64,000 nucleotides of DNA from Oscillospiraceae bacterium. Its GTDB lineage: Bacteria; Bacillota; Clostridia; Oscillospirales; Oscillospiraceae. Where the stretch lies: the NCBI GenBank assembly GCA_015068125.1, contig SVLD01000003.1, forward strand, positions 1 to 64,000. Direction: 5' to 3'. The notes beneath the pieces are model-generated. The model searched no databases and was not told the origin of the DNA. It worked only from the letters and a program-made list of their open reading frames with translations. Position 1 is the first letter of the stretch. Each line of letters starts with the position of its first letter. Made by a program: the position numbers and the translations under genes. Of the stretch, positions 1 to 10,500 are shown piece after piece.

Positions 1-17
1 ATTACACTAAAACGAAA

Positions 18-42
18 CCTGGCGTTGATCAACGCCAGGCCT
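18..42 (-). terminator. Inverted repeat downstream of pyrB, likely operon terminator
   Basis: CCTGGCGTTGATCAACGCCAGG palindrome; T-rich tract follows on the minus strand. Confidence 0.5.
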
Positions 43-129
43 CGCAAGGTTCTTAAATTTGTTTCAGCTCAATATCTTTGGGATCTTGAACTTCAAAAAG
101 TGTTGCACTTAGTTTGACAAATCACTGGG

Positions 130-1209
130 TTATACCTTCTGCTCGCAGTAGATGCAGCGCAGGATATTTTCCTTGGGGTCGGTAATCCGGGCTGCCTGGG
201 GCAGCTCCTGCTCCGTCTGGCAAATGCACTTGGGATTCCGGCACACCCGGTCATATACAAGACCTTCGGTGTCGATCTCCTCCCGGATGGGGTTTTTAGC
301 CTCCTCCAGCAGCTTCAGGATCAGCGCCATGCGCATATACTTGCCGTTCAGCGCCTGGCGGAAGTAGGCGGCTCTGGGATCGTCATCCACGGCAACGGAA
401 ATCTCATTGACCCGGGGCAGGGGATGCAGCACGCACATATCGGCCTTGCCCAGCTTCATTTTCTCGGTGTCCAGCACATAGCTGTCCTTCAGCCGGTTGT
501 ATTCGGCTGCGTCGTCAAAACGCTCCTGCTGGATCCGGGTCATGTACAGCACATCCAGCTCCGGCATGGCATCCTCCAGGGAGGTGACCTCTGTGTAGGG
601 AATGTGATGCTTTTCCAGCACATTGAAGCGAACATAACTGGGCAGCTTCAGCTCCTTCGGGGAGATCAGCACAAAGCGGATGCCCTCGTAGCGGCTCATG
701 GCCTCAATGAGGGAGTGGACAGTCCGGCCGTACTTCAGATCGCCGCAGAGGCCGATGGTCAAATTGCTGAGCCGACCCTTTTCCCGGGAAATGGTCAGCA
801 GGTCAGCCAGGGTCTGAGTGGGGTGCTGATGGCCGCCGTCACCGGCATTGATGACGGGGATGGTTGCGTTCCGGGATGCCACATAGGGCGCGCCTTCCTT
901 GGGATGGCGGATGGCCATAATGTCGGCATAGCAGGACAGGATCTTGGCAGTATCTGCCATACTCTCACCCTTGGAAGCCGACGACGAGCTGGCTTCGCTG
1001 AAGCCGATAACACTGCCGCCCAGCTCCAGCATAGCCGCCTCAAAGCTCAGACGGGTGCGGGTGGAGGGCTCGAAAAACAGGGTTGCCAGCTTCTTGTACC
1101 GGCATGTTTCCCGATAATTCTCGGGATGTGCGATGATGTCCTTCGCAGTGGCGATGAGAGCATCCAACTCTTCAACGGAAAAATCCAGAATACTGATCAG
1201 GCTTCTCAT
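130..1209 (-). CDS. pyrB: Aspartate carbamoyltransferase catalytic chain with C-terminal PyrI-type zinc-binding extension
   Basis: [16 protein letters not shown] and HPTQTLADL motifs; C-terminal C-x4-C-x23-C-x2-C. Confidence 0.95.
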   Translation of the reverse strand: MRSLISILDFSVEELDALIATAKDIIAHPENYRETCRYKKLATLFFEPSTRTRLSFEAAMLELGGSVIGFSEASSSSASKGESMADTAKILSCYADIMAIRHPKEGAPYVASRNATIPVINAGDGGHQHPTQTLADLLTISREKGRLSNLTIGLCGDLKYGRTVHSLIEAMSRYEGIRFVLISPKELKLPSYVRFNVLEKHHIPYTEVTSLEDAMPELDVLYMTRIQQERFDDAAEYNRLKDSYVLDTEKMKLGKADMCVLHPLPRVNEISVAVDDDPRAAYFRQALNGKYMRMALILKLLEEAKNPIREEIDTEGLVYDRVCRNPKCICQTEQELPQAARITDPKENILRCIYCEQKV

Positions 1210-1210
1210 C

Positions 1211-1864
1211 TTACTTCGCTCCGTTTACAGCCAGATAATTCTTGATCCGGGTGACGTTTTCCTCGTTGGCGGGGTCTTCTTCCAGGTACTCGATGATGTC
1301 GTACACATCCACAACGGAGTATACGGGGAAGCCGAACTGCTCCTCAATTTCCTGCATGGCGCCCTTCTCACCCTGACCCTTTTCCTTCCGGTCTACCATG
1401 ATGAAGGTAGCGATGACCTTGGTGTCGTTCAGGTGGCTCAGGATCTCCATGGACTCGCGGATAGCGGTGCCGGCGGTGATCACGTCTTCGATAATGACGA
1501 TTTCTTCACCGGCCTGGGGAATGTAACCAACAAAGGTGCCGCCTTCGCCGTGATCCTTCACTTCCTTGCGGTTGAAGAAGAAGGGAACATTCAGTCCGTT
1601 CTTGGACAGGGCGACGGCAGCGGAAATGGACAGAGAAATGCCCTTGTAGGCAGGGCCGTAGAGGACGGCTTCCTTCTTGCCCAGCTTGTCAAAATAAGCC
1701 TTGGCATAGAATTCGCCCATCTTGGTGATCTGGTCGCCGGTTTTGATCATACCGGCATTGATGAAATAGGGGATCTTCCGACCGGATTTTGCTGTGAAAT
1801 CACCGAATTTCAGAACGCCTGCGCTCTGCAGGAACTGAATAAATTCTCTCTTGTAGCTTTCCAT
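1211..1864 (-). CDS. pyrE: Orotate phosphoribosyltransferase
   Basis: [22 protein letters not shown]-binding motif; pyr operon context. Confidence 0.93.
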   Translation of the reverse strand: MESYKREFIQFLQSAGVLKFGDFTAKSGRKIPYFINAGMIKTGDQITKMGEFYAKAYFDKLGKKEAVLYGPAYKGISLSISAAVALSKNGLNVPFFFNRKEVKDHGEGGTFVGYIPQAGEEIVIIEDVITAGTAIRESMEILSHLNDTKVIATFIMVDRKEKGQGEKGAMQEIEEQFGFPVYSVVDVYDIIEYLEEDPANEENVTRIKNYLAVNGAK

Positions 1865-1876
1865 GATTTTCTCTCC

Positions 1877-2575
1877 TTAATCGCAGAATTCCGCAACGCA
1901 GCGCTCGTAAGCGGCCACAGGATCGGCAGCAGCGGTGATGGGACGGCCAACGACAATGTAATCAGAGCCGATTTCCTTGGCGGCTGCGGGGGTCATGACC
2001 CGCTTCTGGTCACCCACATCGCCATCAGCAAACCGGACACCGGGGGTGATGGTCAAAAAGCTGTCACCGCAGCGGCCGTGAACCTTGCCGGCCTCCAGGG
2101 GAGAGCAGACAATGCCGTCCAGACCTGCGTTCTTAGCGGTCTCCGCGTAGTGCATAACCACCTCGTCAATGGGATGCTTGATCAGCAGATCCTTCTCCAT
2201 AGCCTCCTGGTCGGTGGAGGTCAGCTGGGTAACAGCGATCAGCAGGGGACGTGTGCCGTCAGGACGGGTCAAACCCTCCAGAGCACCCTTCATCATAGCA
2301 GTGGTGCCGGCGGCATGGAGATTGGTAATATCCACATCCAGGTTAGACAGCACAGCCATAGCCTTCTTAACGGTGTTGGGAATGTCGTGAAGCTTCAGAT
2401 CCAGGAAAATCTTGTGTCCCCGGGCTTTAATCTCACGCACGATGCTGGGACCCTCGGCATAATACAGCTCCATGCCGATCTTCACAAAGGGCTTTTTGCC
2501 GGTGAATTTGTCCAAAAATGCGAAGGTTGCCTTAGCAGAGGAAAAATCGCAAGCTACAATTACGTCCTTACCCAT
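1877..2575 (-). CDS. pyrF: Orotidine 5'-phosphate decarboxylase
   Basis: FLDLKLHDIPNTV motif and VVGRPIT; operon context. Confidence 0.95.
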   Translation of the reverse strand: MGKDVIVACDFSSAKATFAFLDKFTGKKPFVKIGMELYYAEGPSIVREIKARGHKIFLDLKLHDIPNTVKKAMAVLSNLDVDITNLHAAGTTAMMKGALEGLTRPDGTRPLLIAVTQLTSTDQEAMEKDLLIKHPIDEVVMHYAETAKNAGLDGIVCSPLEAGKVHGRCGDSFLTITPGVRFADGDVGDQKRVMTPAAAKEIGSDYIVVGRPITAAADPVAAYERCVAEFCD

Positions 2576-3486
2576 TACTTTACGCCTCCTATAATCTCTT
2601 CTAAGCTGTTAATTCTATATTTTGCCATGACTTCCGGCAATGAGCGGATAATGTCCCGGCAGATATACGGATTTACAAGATTTGCTGCGCCGATTTCCAC
2701 AGCGGTGGCGCCGGCCAGCATCATTTCGATGACATCCTCTGCGCTGCTGACGCCGCCCATGCCCACAACGGGGATCTTCACCGCCTGGGCAACCTGGTAG
2801 ACCATTCGCACTGCCACCGGGAAGATGGCGCTGCCGGAAAAGCCGCCCATTTTGTTGGCTATGACGGGCTTGCGGCTACGCAAGTCAATGCGCATTCCAA
2901 GCAAGGTGTTAATCAGGCTGATGCCGTCAGCGCCGGCATCCTCGCAGGCCTTAGCGATGGAAACAATATCGGTGACATTGGGTGATAACTTGATAATTAC
3001 AGGCTTGGTGGTGACCGCTTTGACTGCCCGGGTGACCTCCGCTGCGGCTTCTGGCTGGGTGCCGAAGCTCATGCCGCCGCCGTGGACATTGGGGCAGCTG
3101 ATGTTGACTTCCAGCCAGCCTACTTGATCTTCTTTATCCAGTTTTTCGCAGGTGTAGGCATAATCCTCCACGGAGAAGCCGGAAACATTGGCCATCACCG
3201 GCTTGTGGAAGCACTTTGCCAGCTTCGGCAGCTCCTGGGAGATGACCTTATCCACACCGGGATTCTGCAGGCCGACGGCGTTGATCATACCGTTGGGACA
3301 TTCTGCGATTCGGGGAGTGGGGTTGCCAAACCGGGGATCTTTGGTGGTGCCCTTAAAGGAGAATGTGCCCAGTTCGTTGATATCGTACAGCTCTGCGAAT
3401 TCATAGCCAAAGCCGAAGGTGCCGGAGGCGGGGATCACAGGATTGTTCAGCTCAATGCCGCAGAGATTCACACTCAGTTTTCCCAT
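2575..3486 (-). CDS. pyrD: Dihydroorotate dehydrogenase (class 1B, NAD-linked type)
   Basis: NISCPNVHGGG motif; adjacent pyrK. Confidence 0.93.
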   Translation of the reverse strand: MGKLSVNLCGIELNNPVIPASGTFGFGYEFAELYDINELGTFSFKGTTKDPRFGNPTPRIAECPNGMINAVGLQNPGVDKVISQELPKLAKCFHKPVMANVSGFSVEDYAYTCEKLDKEDQVGWLEVNISCPNVHGGGMSFGTQPEAAAEVTRAVKAVTTKPVIIKLSPNVTDIVSIAKACEDAGADGISLINTLLGMRIDLRSRKPVIANKMGGFSGSAIFPVAVRMVYQVAQAVKIPVVGMGGVSSAEDVIEMMLAGATAVEIGAANLVNPYICRDIIRSLPEVMAKYRINSLEEIIGGVK

Positions 3487-4211
3487 GCGATTTCCTCCTT
3501 TTCCATCACGGGGCCTTCCTTGCAGATGCGCTTATAGCCGGTAAGGGTCTTGCAGGAGCAGCCCATGCAGGCGCCGAAGCCGCAGCCCATCCGCTCCTCA
3601 AAGCTCATCTGGCCGGAGGTTTTGGATGCTTTGTGAACAGCCTTCAGCATGGGCTCAGGACCGCAGGTGTAGAAATAGGTGTACTCCATATTCTCCAGCG
3701 CGGTAGTCACAAAGCCCTTGACGCCATAGCTGCCGTCCACAGTGGTGACGGTAACATCGCAGCCCAATTTCTTGAATTCTTCTTCGTAGAAAATCTCCGA
3801 TTTTGTATTAAAACCGAGAATAACGGAAACTTTTTTACCCTGTGCCAGGAGCTTCTTTGCCAGGTTGTACATAGGGGGGACCCCCACGCCGCCGCCGAGA
3901 AGCACAGGCTTTTCGCCGGCCTTGGTCAGATCGTAGCCGTTGCCCAGACCGGTGAGAATGTCCAGCTTTTCGCCGCCTGACATCCGGGAGAGAACCTCCG
4001 TACCCTTGCCCACCACCTTGTAGACGATGGTCAAGGTGGCTTCATCATAATCGCAGACGGAAATGGGTCGCCGCAGAAACAGTCCGTCCAGCTTGATGTT
4101 CACAAACTGACCGGGGGCGGTGATGGCAGAGGTATCGCCGGAGAGAACCATTTTGTAAACGCAGTCCGTCAGCGCGGTGTTGCTGCGAACCTCAAAAATG
4201 CTTTGCTTCAT
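3474..4211 (-). CDS. pyrK: Dihydroorotate dehydrogenase electron transfer subunit
   Basis: FAD/NAD domain and CGFGACMGCSC 2Fe-2S motif. Confidence 0.93.
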   Translation of the reverse strand: MKQSIFEVRSNTALTDCVYKMVLSGDTSAITAPGQFVNIKLDGLFLRRPISVCDYDEATLTIVYKVVGKGTEVLSRMSGGEKLDILTGLGNGYDLTKAGEKPVLLGGGVGVPPMYNLAKKLLAQGKKVSVILGFNTKSEIFYEEEFKKLGCDVTVTTVDGSYGVKGFVTTALENMEYTYFYTCGPEPMLKAVHKASKTSGQMSFEERMGCGFGACMGCSCKTLTGYKRICKEGPVMEKEEIAWEN

Positions 4212-4230
4212 ACTGCCTCCTTGGCGCGGC

Positions 4231-7200
4231 TCAGGCGTCGATGGTGGAAATGGTCAGTGTGGTTTCCTCCAGAACATCCAGCAGAACGGAAACGGTGTCC
4301 AGTGCGGTGAACATGGTCACATTGTACTCCGTGGCGATCTGACGGATCTGAATGCCATCGCTTTGGTTGGAGCCGGGATCCCGGGTGTTGATGACATAGG
4401 CGATGTGACCCTGCCGCAGTGCCACAGGAATTTCCTCGCTGCCTTCGCTGATCTTGCCCAGAGCATGGGTGCGGATGCCGTTGGCCTTCAGGAACTTGGC
4501 GGTGCCGGCGGTGGCTTCGATGTTGAAGCCCAGGTTGTAGAACCGGCGGATCAGAGGCAGAGCCTCCTCCTTGTCGCGATCGGCGATGGTGGCCAGAATC
4601 GTGCCGTAGTTCTGCAGCCGCATGCCGGAGGCCTGCAGTGCCTTATACAGGGCGCGGTTTAAGGTGCGGTCGTAGCCGATGGCTTCGCCGGTGGACTTCA
4701 TTTCCGGAGACAGGTAAGCGTCCAGACCACGAATCTTATTGAAGGAGAACACAGGGGCCTTGACATACCAGCGTTCTTTTTCCGCGGGGTAAATATCGAA
4801 GATGCCCAGCTCTTTCAGGCTCTTGCCCAGGATGACCTCGGTGGCGATATCCGCCAGAGAGTAGCCGGTGGCCTTGCTCAGGAAGGGGACAGTACGGGAG
4901 GAACGGGGGTTGACCTCGATGATAAACACATTGTCGTGCTCATCCACGATGAACTGAATGTTGTAAAGACCGATGATGCCGATGCCCAGACCCAGCTTCT
5001 TGGCATACTGCAGGATGATGCCCTTGACCTTGTTGGAAATGGAGAAAGAGGGGTAGACGGAAATGGAGTCGCCGGAGTGAACGCCGGTGCGCTCTACCAG
5101 CTCCATGATACCGGGAACGAACACATCCCGGCCATCGCAGATGGCGTCGATCTCCACCTCACGACCCTGGATATACTTATCAACCAGAACAGGCTTGTCC
5201 TCATCGATCTCAACAGCGGTCTTCAGATAGTTCCGCAGCTGATCTTCGTTGGCAACGATCTGCATAGCCCGGCCGCCCAGAACAAAGCTGGGACGCACCA
5301 GCACAGGATAGCCGATCTCCGCGGCAGCAGCAATGCCGTCCTCGATTTTGGTCACAGCCTGGCCCTTGGCGCGGGGGATGTTCAGCTCGTTGAGCAGCTG
5401 CTCGAAAGCGTTGCGGTCCTCGGCCTTGTCAATGGCGGCGCAGTCGGTGCCAATAATCTTTACACCCCGGTCCGTCAGCGGCTGCGCCAGATTGATGGCG
5501 GTCTGGCCGCCCAGGGAAGCAATGACGCCCTCAGGCTTTTCAAACTCGATGATGTTCATCACATCCTCCACCGTCAGGGGTTCGAAGTACAGCTTGTCGG
5601 CGGTGGTATAGTCGGTGGAAACGGTTTCGGGGTTGTTGTTGATGATGATGGCTTCGTAGCCGGCCTGCTTGATGGTCATCACGGCGTGGACAGTGGAGTA
5701 GTCAAATTCCACACCCTGACCGATACGGATGGGGCCGGCGCCCAGCACCACGATCTTCTTCTTGTTCGTCAGAACAGAGGCGTTTTCGCCGTGGTAAGAG
5801 GAGTAGAAGTAGGGGATATAAGCGCCGGTGTGGCAGGTGTCCACCATTTTGAATACCGGGAACAGATTTCTTTCCTTGCGGAGATTGTAAATGTCGATCT
5901 CCTTCTGCTTCCACAGCTTGGCGATGAACTTATCGCCGAAGCCCATCTTCTTCGCTTCTGCAAAGACATCCATGTTGCCAATGTTTTCCGAGAGCTTCCG
6001 CTCCATGTCCACGATCCGCTCCACAGCTTCCAGGAAGTAGGCGGTGATCTTGGTGATATCGTGGATCTCGGCAACGGTCACATTTCGACGCAGCAGCTCA
6101 GCAATGGCAAAAATGTTGTCATCCCGGAATTCTAGGATATAGTCTTTCAGCTCGCCGGTGGTCATATTGTCAAACTTGTGCAGGTGGAAATGGCAGGCGC
6201 CGATCTCCAGAGAACGTACGCCCTTCAGCAGGCATTCCTCCAGGGTAGAGCCGATGCCCATGACTTCGCCGGTAGCCTTCATCTGGGTACCCAGCTTGTT
6301 GGTGGCAGAGGCAAATTTGTCGAAGGGGAACCGGGGCAGCTTGGCGATCACATAGTCCAGCTTGGGCTCGAAAGCGGCAGTGGTGTTGGCGATCTTGATA
6401 TCCTCCAGAGCCATGCCTACGGCGATTTTTGCGGTTACCCGGGCGATGGGATAGCCGGAAGCCTTGGAGGCCAGAGCGGAGGAGCGGGAAACTCTGGGAT
6501 TGACCTCAATGAGGTAGTATTCAGAAGTGTTGGGGTTCAGCGCAAACTGCACATTGCAGCCGCCTTCGATCTTCAGTTCCTTGATGATCTTGATGGCGGA
6601 GTCGTTGAGCATTTTCTCGTCTTCTTTGCTCAAGGTCATGATGGGAGCAACCACCAGACTGTCGCCGGTGTGAACACCTACGGGATCGATGTTTTCCATA
6701 CCGCAGATGGTGATGGCGTGGTCGTTGCTGTCCCGCATGACCTCGAACTCAATCTCCTTGTAGCCCTTGACGCTCTTTTCAATCAGAACCTGGTGAACAG
6801 GGGAGAGCTTAAATGCGTTCAGGCCAATCTCCACCAGCTCCTGCTCATTGTAGGCAAAGCCACCGCCGGTGCCGCCCAGGGTAAAGGCCGGGCGCAGAAC
6901 AACGGGATAGCCGATCCGCAGAGCAGCTTCTTTGGCTTCCTCCAGGGAGTAGGTGATCTCGGAGGGGATAACAGGCTCACCGATGGATTGGCACAGCTCC
7001 TTAAACAGCTCCCGGTCCTCGGCTCGCTCAATGGACGCGCTGGAAGTACCCAGCAGCTCCACCCGACATTCCTTCAGAATGCCCTTCTTCTCCAGCTGCA
7101 TGACCAGGTTCAGGCCGGTCTGGCCGCCGATGCCGGGAACGATGGCGTCGGGGCGTTCGTAGCGGATGATCTTGGCTACATATTCCAGAGTCAGGGGCTC

Positions 7201-7398
7201 CATATAGACCTTGTCTGCGATGGTGGTGTCGGTCATGATGGTGGCAGGGTTGGAATTGACCAGAACCACCTCATAGCCCTCTTCCTTCAGCGCCAGGCAA
7301 GCCTGGGTGCCGGCATAGTCAAATTCGGCAGCCTGGCCGATGACGATGGGGCCGGAGCCGATAATCATAATTTTCTTCAAATCTGTACGCTTTGCCAT
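4231..7398 (-). CDS. carB: Carbamoyl-phosphate synthase large subunit
   Basis: Duplicated ATP-grasp halves (GSGPIVIGQAAEFDYAGTQA, GAGPIRIGQGVEFDYSTVHA); RBS TTGGAGGC before ATG at 7398. Confidence 0.96.
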   Translation of the reverse strand: MAKRTDLKKIMIIGSGPIVIGQAAEFDYAGTQACLALKEEGYEVVLVNSNPATIMTDTTIADKVYMEPLTLEYVAKIIRYERPDAIVPGIGGQTGLNLVMQLEKKGILKECRVELLGTSSASIERAEDRELFKELCQSIGEPVIPSEITYSLEEAKEAALRIGYPVVLRPAFTLGGTGGGFAYNEQELVEIGLNAFKLSPVHQVLIEKSVKGYKEIEFEVMRDSNDHAITICGMENIDPVGVHTGDSLVVAPIMTLSKEDEKMLNDSAIKIIKELKIEGGCNVQFALNPNTSEYYLIEVNPRVSRSSALASKASGYPIARVTAKIAVGMALEDIKIANTTAAFEPKLDYVIAKLPRFPFDKFASATNKLGTQMKATGEVMGIGSTLEECLLKGVRSLEIGACHFHLHKFDNMTTGELKDYILEFRDDNIFAIAELLRRNVTVAEIHDITKITAYFLEAVERIVDMERKLSENIGNMDVFAEAKKMGFGDKFIAKLWKQKEIDIYNLRKERNLFPVFKMVDTCHTGAYIPYFYSSYHGENASVLTNKKKIVVLGAGPIRIGQGVEFDYSTVHAVMTIKQAGYEAIIINNNPETVSTDYTTADKLYFEPLTVEDVMNIIEFEKPEGVIASLGGQTAINLAQPLTDRGVKIIGTDCAAIDKAEDRNAFEQLLNELNIPRAKGQAVTKIEDGIAAAAEIGYPVLVRPSFVLGGRAMQIVANEDQLRNYLKTAVEIDEDKPVLVDKYIQGREVEIDAICDGRDVFVPGIMELVERTGVHSGDSISVYPSFSISNKVKGIILQYAKKLGLGIGIIGLYNIQFIVDEHDNVFIIEVNPRSSRTVPFLSKATGYSLADIATEVILGKSLKELGIFDIYPAEKERWYVKAPVFSFNKIRGLDAYLSPEMKSTGEAIGYDRTLNRALYKALQASGMRLQNYGTILATIADRDKEEALPLIRRFYNLGFNIEATAGTAKFLKANGIRTHALGKISEGSEEIPVALRQGHIAYVINTRDPGSNQSDGIQIRQIATEYNVTMFTALDTVSVLLDVLEETTLTISTIDA

Positions 7399-7428
7399 AT
7401 TATTTGCCTCCAATTTACACGCGATGAA

Positions 7429-8652
7429 TTACTTTCTCACTTTTTCCAGCCATACCAGCTTGCCGCCGCAGACGGTGGCAAGGCATTTGCCGTTTACTTT
7501 CCAACCGGCAAAGGGGGTAGACTTGCCCATAGACTGGAATTCCTCCGGCTCGATATAGTAGCTCTGCCGCAGATCCCAGATGGAGAAATCACAGCCCATG
7601 GGAATGTGGAATCGCTTTCTGGGATTGGTGACCAGCAGCTCCAAAAGCCGGTCCATGGTTATCATGTCCGTTTTGACCAGGTAGGTATACAGCAGGGGGA
7701 ACGCTGTTTCGATTCCCACGATGCCGAAATTACTGCCGTCCAGTCCCTTGCTCTTTTCTTCGGCGGAGTGGGGGGCGTGGTCGGTGGCGATCATGTCGAT
7801 GGTGCCATCCTGAATACCGGCGATAAGGGCTTGCCGATCTTCTGCGCTCCGCAGGGGGGGATTCATCTTATATCGTCCGTCCTCCTGGAGATAGCTGTCA
7901 TCCATAATCAGATAGTGGGGGGCAGTCTCACAGGTGACATTCAGTCCATCCTTTTTGGCCTGACGGATCAGCTCCACACTCTCCTTGGTGGAGATGTGGC
8001 AGATGTGGTAAGCGCAGCCGGTTTCCTTTACCAGCTCCAGATCCCGCTTGATCTGACCCCATTCGCTTTCGGAGCAGACGCCCCGGTGGCTGTTCGCACT
8101 GGCGTAATCGCCGTCGTGGATATAGCCGCCGTTGAGCAGCGTTTCGTCCTCGCAGTGGGCAACGATGAGCTTCTTGAGCTGCTTGGCCTTGATCATGGCG
8201 GATTTCATCATTTCCCGGTTCTGGATGCCCTTGCCGTCGTCGCTGAAGGCGATAACATTGGGCGCCAGTCCCTTCATATCGGAAAGCTGCTGTCCTTTTT
8301 GACCTACGGTGATAGCGCCGTAGGGATAAATGTGGATCATGCCGTCCTGCCGGATGATATCGGTCTGCTGCTTCAGATTCGCCTTGCTGTCGGGCACCGG
8401 ATCCAGGTTGGGCATGGTGCATACGGCGGTGTAGCCGCCCCGTGCCGCTGCCAGAGAACCGGTGAGGATGGTCTCCTTATAAGAAAAACCCGGCTCACGA
8501 AAATGCACATGCACATCGCAAAAGCCGGGAATAACAGCGTATTCAGGAGAATTGAAAGCACACAGGTCAACGGAAGAAAGACGATCCATAATAGAAACAC
8601 GAACATTCGGTGCAGCGCCCAGAATATTGCCGTTTTCTTTCTGCATAGTCAT
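7429..8652 (-). CDS. pyrC: Dihydroorotase
   Basis: GFCDVHVHFREPGF and DMIATDHAPHS motifs; RBS AAAGGAG before ATG. Confidence 0.94.
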   Translation of the reverse strand: MTMQKENGNILGAAPNVRVSIMDRLSSVDLCAFNSPEYAVIPGFCDVHVHFREPGFSYKETILTGSLAAARGGYTAVCTMPNLDPVPDSKANLKQQTDIIRQDGMIHIYPYGAITVGQKGQQLSDMKGLAPNVIAFSDDGKGIQNREMMKSAMIKAKQLKKLIVAHCEDETLLNGGYIHDGDYASANSHRGVCSESEWGQIKRDLELVKETGCAYHICHISTKESVELIRQAKKDGLNVTCETAPHYLIMDDSYLQEDGRYKMNPPLRSAEDRQALIAGIQDGTIDMIATDHAPHSAEEKSKGLDGSNFGIVGIETAFPLLYTYLVKTDMITMDRLLELLVTNPRKRFHIPMGCDFSIWDLRQSYYIEPEEFQSMGKSTPFAGWKVNGKCLATVCGGKLVWLEKVRK

Positions 8653-8702
8653 GGTAAACTCCTTTCCTTTCGGAACACATATACTTCAATTTATCGCATG
8701 AT

Positions 8703-8731
8703 ATTTTAGCATAAGCTGCCTGCGTTGTCAA
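8703..8731 (-). promoter_or_regulatory. Sigma-A-like promoter for the pyr operon
   Basis: Minus strand TTGACA-17 bp-TAAAAT upstream of pyrC. Confidence 0.75.
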
Positions 8732-8778
8732 TGGAAATGATAGGAAAAAATCTTTAGAAAATCATAGGGAATTATGCG

Positions 8779-8807
8779 TTGACAACCAACTTACGGTGAT
8801 ATACAAT
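8779..8807 (+). promoter_or_regulatory. Sigma-A-like promoter for the lipoprotein gene
   Basis: TTGACA-17 bp-TACAAT. Confidence 0.75.
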
Positions 8808-8847
8808 GAAAGAGGCAACACTAAAAAACAATAAAGGAGAAATCTCT

Positions 8848-9507
8848 ATGAAAAAACTGGTTGCTTTATTGCTGGCGCTGGCCATGATCCTGTCCATGTC
8901 CCTGTTTCTGACTGCCTGTGACGACAGCAGTAAAAAGGACAAGGATGAAGAAATTTCCGAAGAAGATCTGGAAAAGGCCATTGTTGGCACTTGGAAGGGC
9001 ACGATGGATCTGACTGATTCCATGGAAGAAATGCTGGAAGGCGAAGGCTTGGGTGAATATGTTGAGCTCAGCAAATTCAAGGTCAAGTTCAGCATGGAAT
9101 TTAACGATGACGGTGAAGTAGAAATCGTTGCTGATGAAGATAGCCTGAACGATGCCTTTGAGACATTTATTGACGAAATGGCCGACGGCATGGAGGCCTA
9201 TCTGGCGGACGAACTTGAGAAGGCCGGCTCCGATATGACCCCCGATGAGGCCATGAAAGCCCAGTACGGCATGGGTTGTAAGGAATATTTGACTGAGGTT
9301 TATGAGTCTGTTGCCGATAGTATGGCCGATGAACTCTCTGAAACGGTTGATTATGAGCTGGACGGCAACAAACTGTACATGTTTGCAGACGAAGACACCT
9401 ATGTCAAGATCTCCATCACCAAGGGTGGCACCATGGAGTTTGGTAAGGTTTCCGGCGATGATGAGGAAGCAAAGTTCTACGAGAATATGACTCTGGAGCG
9501 CGACTGA
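8848..9507 (+). CDS. Secreted acidic lipoprotein, function unknown
   Basis: Signal peptide with lipobox (LFLTAC); RBS AAAGGAGA before ATG at 8848. Confidence 0.85.
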   Translation: MKKLVALLLALAMILSMSLFLTACDDSSKKDKDEEISEEDLEKAIVGTWKGTMDLTDSMEEMLEGEGLGEYVELSKFKVKFSMEFNDDGEVEIVADEDSLNDAFETFIDEMADGMEAYLADELEKAGSDMTPDEAMKAQYGMGCKEYLTEVYESVADSMADELSETVDYELDGNKLYMFADEDTYVKISITKGGTMEFGKVSGDDEEAKFYENMTLERD

Positions 9508-9520
9508 TACATACGAAACA

Positions 9521-9550
9521 AAAATCCCGGACATTTCGTCCGGGATTTTT
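9521..9550 (+). terminator. Rho-independent terminator (bidirectional)
   Basis: AAAATCCCGGAC-hairpin-GTCCGGGATTTTT. Confidence 0.85.
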
Positions 9551-9560
9551 ATGTATGGTT

Positions 9561-10487
9561 TTAGAGTTCCTCACTGACCGCCAGCAAGAGAATGCCTATA
9601 ATGACAACGGCAATAAAGACGTAGGTTTTCCAGGAAAGCTTTTCTTTCAGGAAAATACGGGACAGCAGCAGGGAAACCACGCAAACAGAGGAGAGAATAG
9701 GGGCGGCAATGGCATCCACTCCACCGAGAGCGTATACATAGGTGAACTGACCGGCGGTTTCAAATACAGCGGCAAGGATCTTGTCCTTATGCTGAGGAAC
9801 GGAGCCGAACTTGACCTTTTTGGTTTTCAAAAAGATGAAAACACCAAGTGCGAACAGGGCAAAGGTGAGTTCATAGCTGGTATTGGCTACGGCTTCAATG
9901 GTATCTTCGGTAACATCTACCAGGGGAGAGCTGGCAACATCCTCGATCAGGAAGAAAGCGTCATCCAGGAAAGTGCCGAAGGCATCCAGCAGGGCGTAAA
10001 CGAAGGGCATGCAGAAAGCAACCACAGCCAGGGTTTTACCAAGTTTCTTCTTTCTTGTGGTTTCACCGTGATTTTCCAGGAAGCTGACACCCAAAACACC
10101 AACGGTAATGATCGCAATGGCGACCCAGGTCAGCCAGGAAATCTCTTCCTGCATAAAAATCACAAACAGAAGGGTACAGATAACACCGGCCGTGTTCTCG
10201 ATGGGATCAGAAATAGATTCCTCCAAAAACCGCATTCCGAAATAGGAAAAGGCCATGGAAATGATATAAAACAGAGAAACGGGAAGATAACGGATGATGT
10301 TTATGGGATTGTAATTAATATCCTGGGTCAGTAAGGTAAAGATGGCGTGTGCGCCCATAACAACGCCAACCCAGACACATATCTTTAGGTGAGAATATTT
10401 TTCGTTAGGCAGAGCGCCCTTTTTATAAAACAGTTCTGCAGTGCCCCACAAAACCGCCGTTGCGATAGAAAAAAATAACCAATTCAT
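9561..10487 (-). CDS. EamA/DMT-family transporter
   Basis: About 10 hydrophobic helices in two repeats; RBS AGGAGG. Confidence 0.8.
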   Translation of the reverse strand: MNWLFFSIATAVLWGTAELFYKKGALPNEKYSHLKICVWVGVVMGAHAIFTLLTQDINYNPINIIRYLPVSLFYIISMAFSYFGMRFLEESISDPIENTAGVICTLLFVIFMQEEISWLTWVAIAIITVGVLGVSFLENHGETTRKKKLGKTLAVVAFCMPFVYALLDAFGTFLDDAFFLIEDVASSPLVDVTEDTIEAVANTSYELTFALFALGVFIFLKTKKVKFGSVPQHKDKILAAVFETAGQFTYVYALGGVDAIAAPILSSVCVVSLLLSRIFLKEKLSWKTYVFIAVVIIGILLLAVSEEL

Positions 10488-10500
10488 AATAGTTTCCTCC

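Noticed and set aside
1133-2800. 555-aa plus-strand ORF opposite pyrE/pyrF
   Set aside because: Antisense shadow of pyr genes with no RBS or family motif.
6178-8709. 843-aa plus-strand ORF opposite carB/pyrC
   Set aside because: Antisense to well-supported genes; low-information composition and no recognisable domain; produced by codon bias that avoids stops on the opposite strand.
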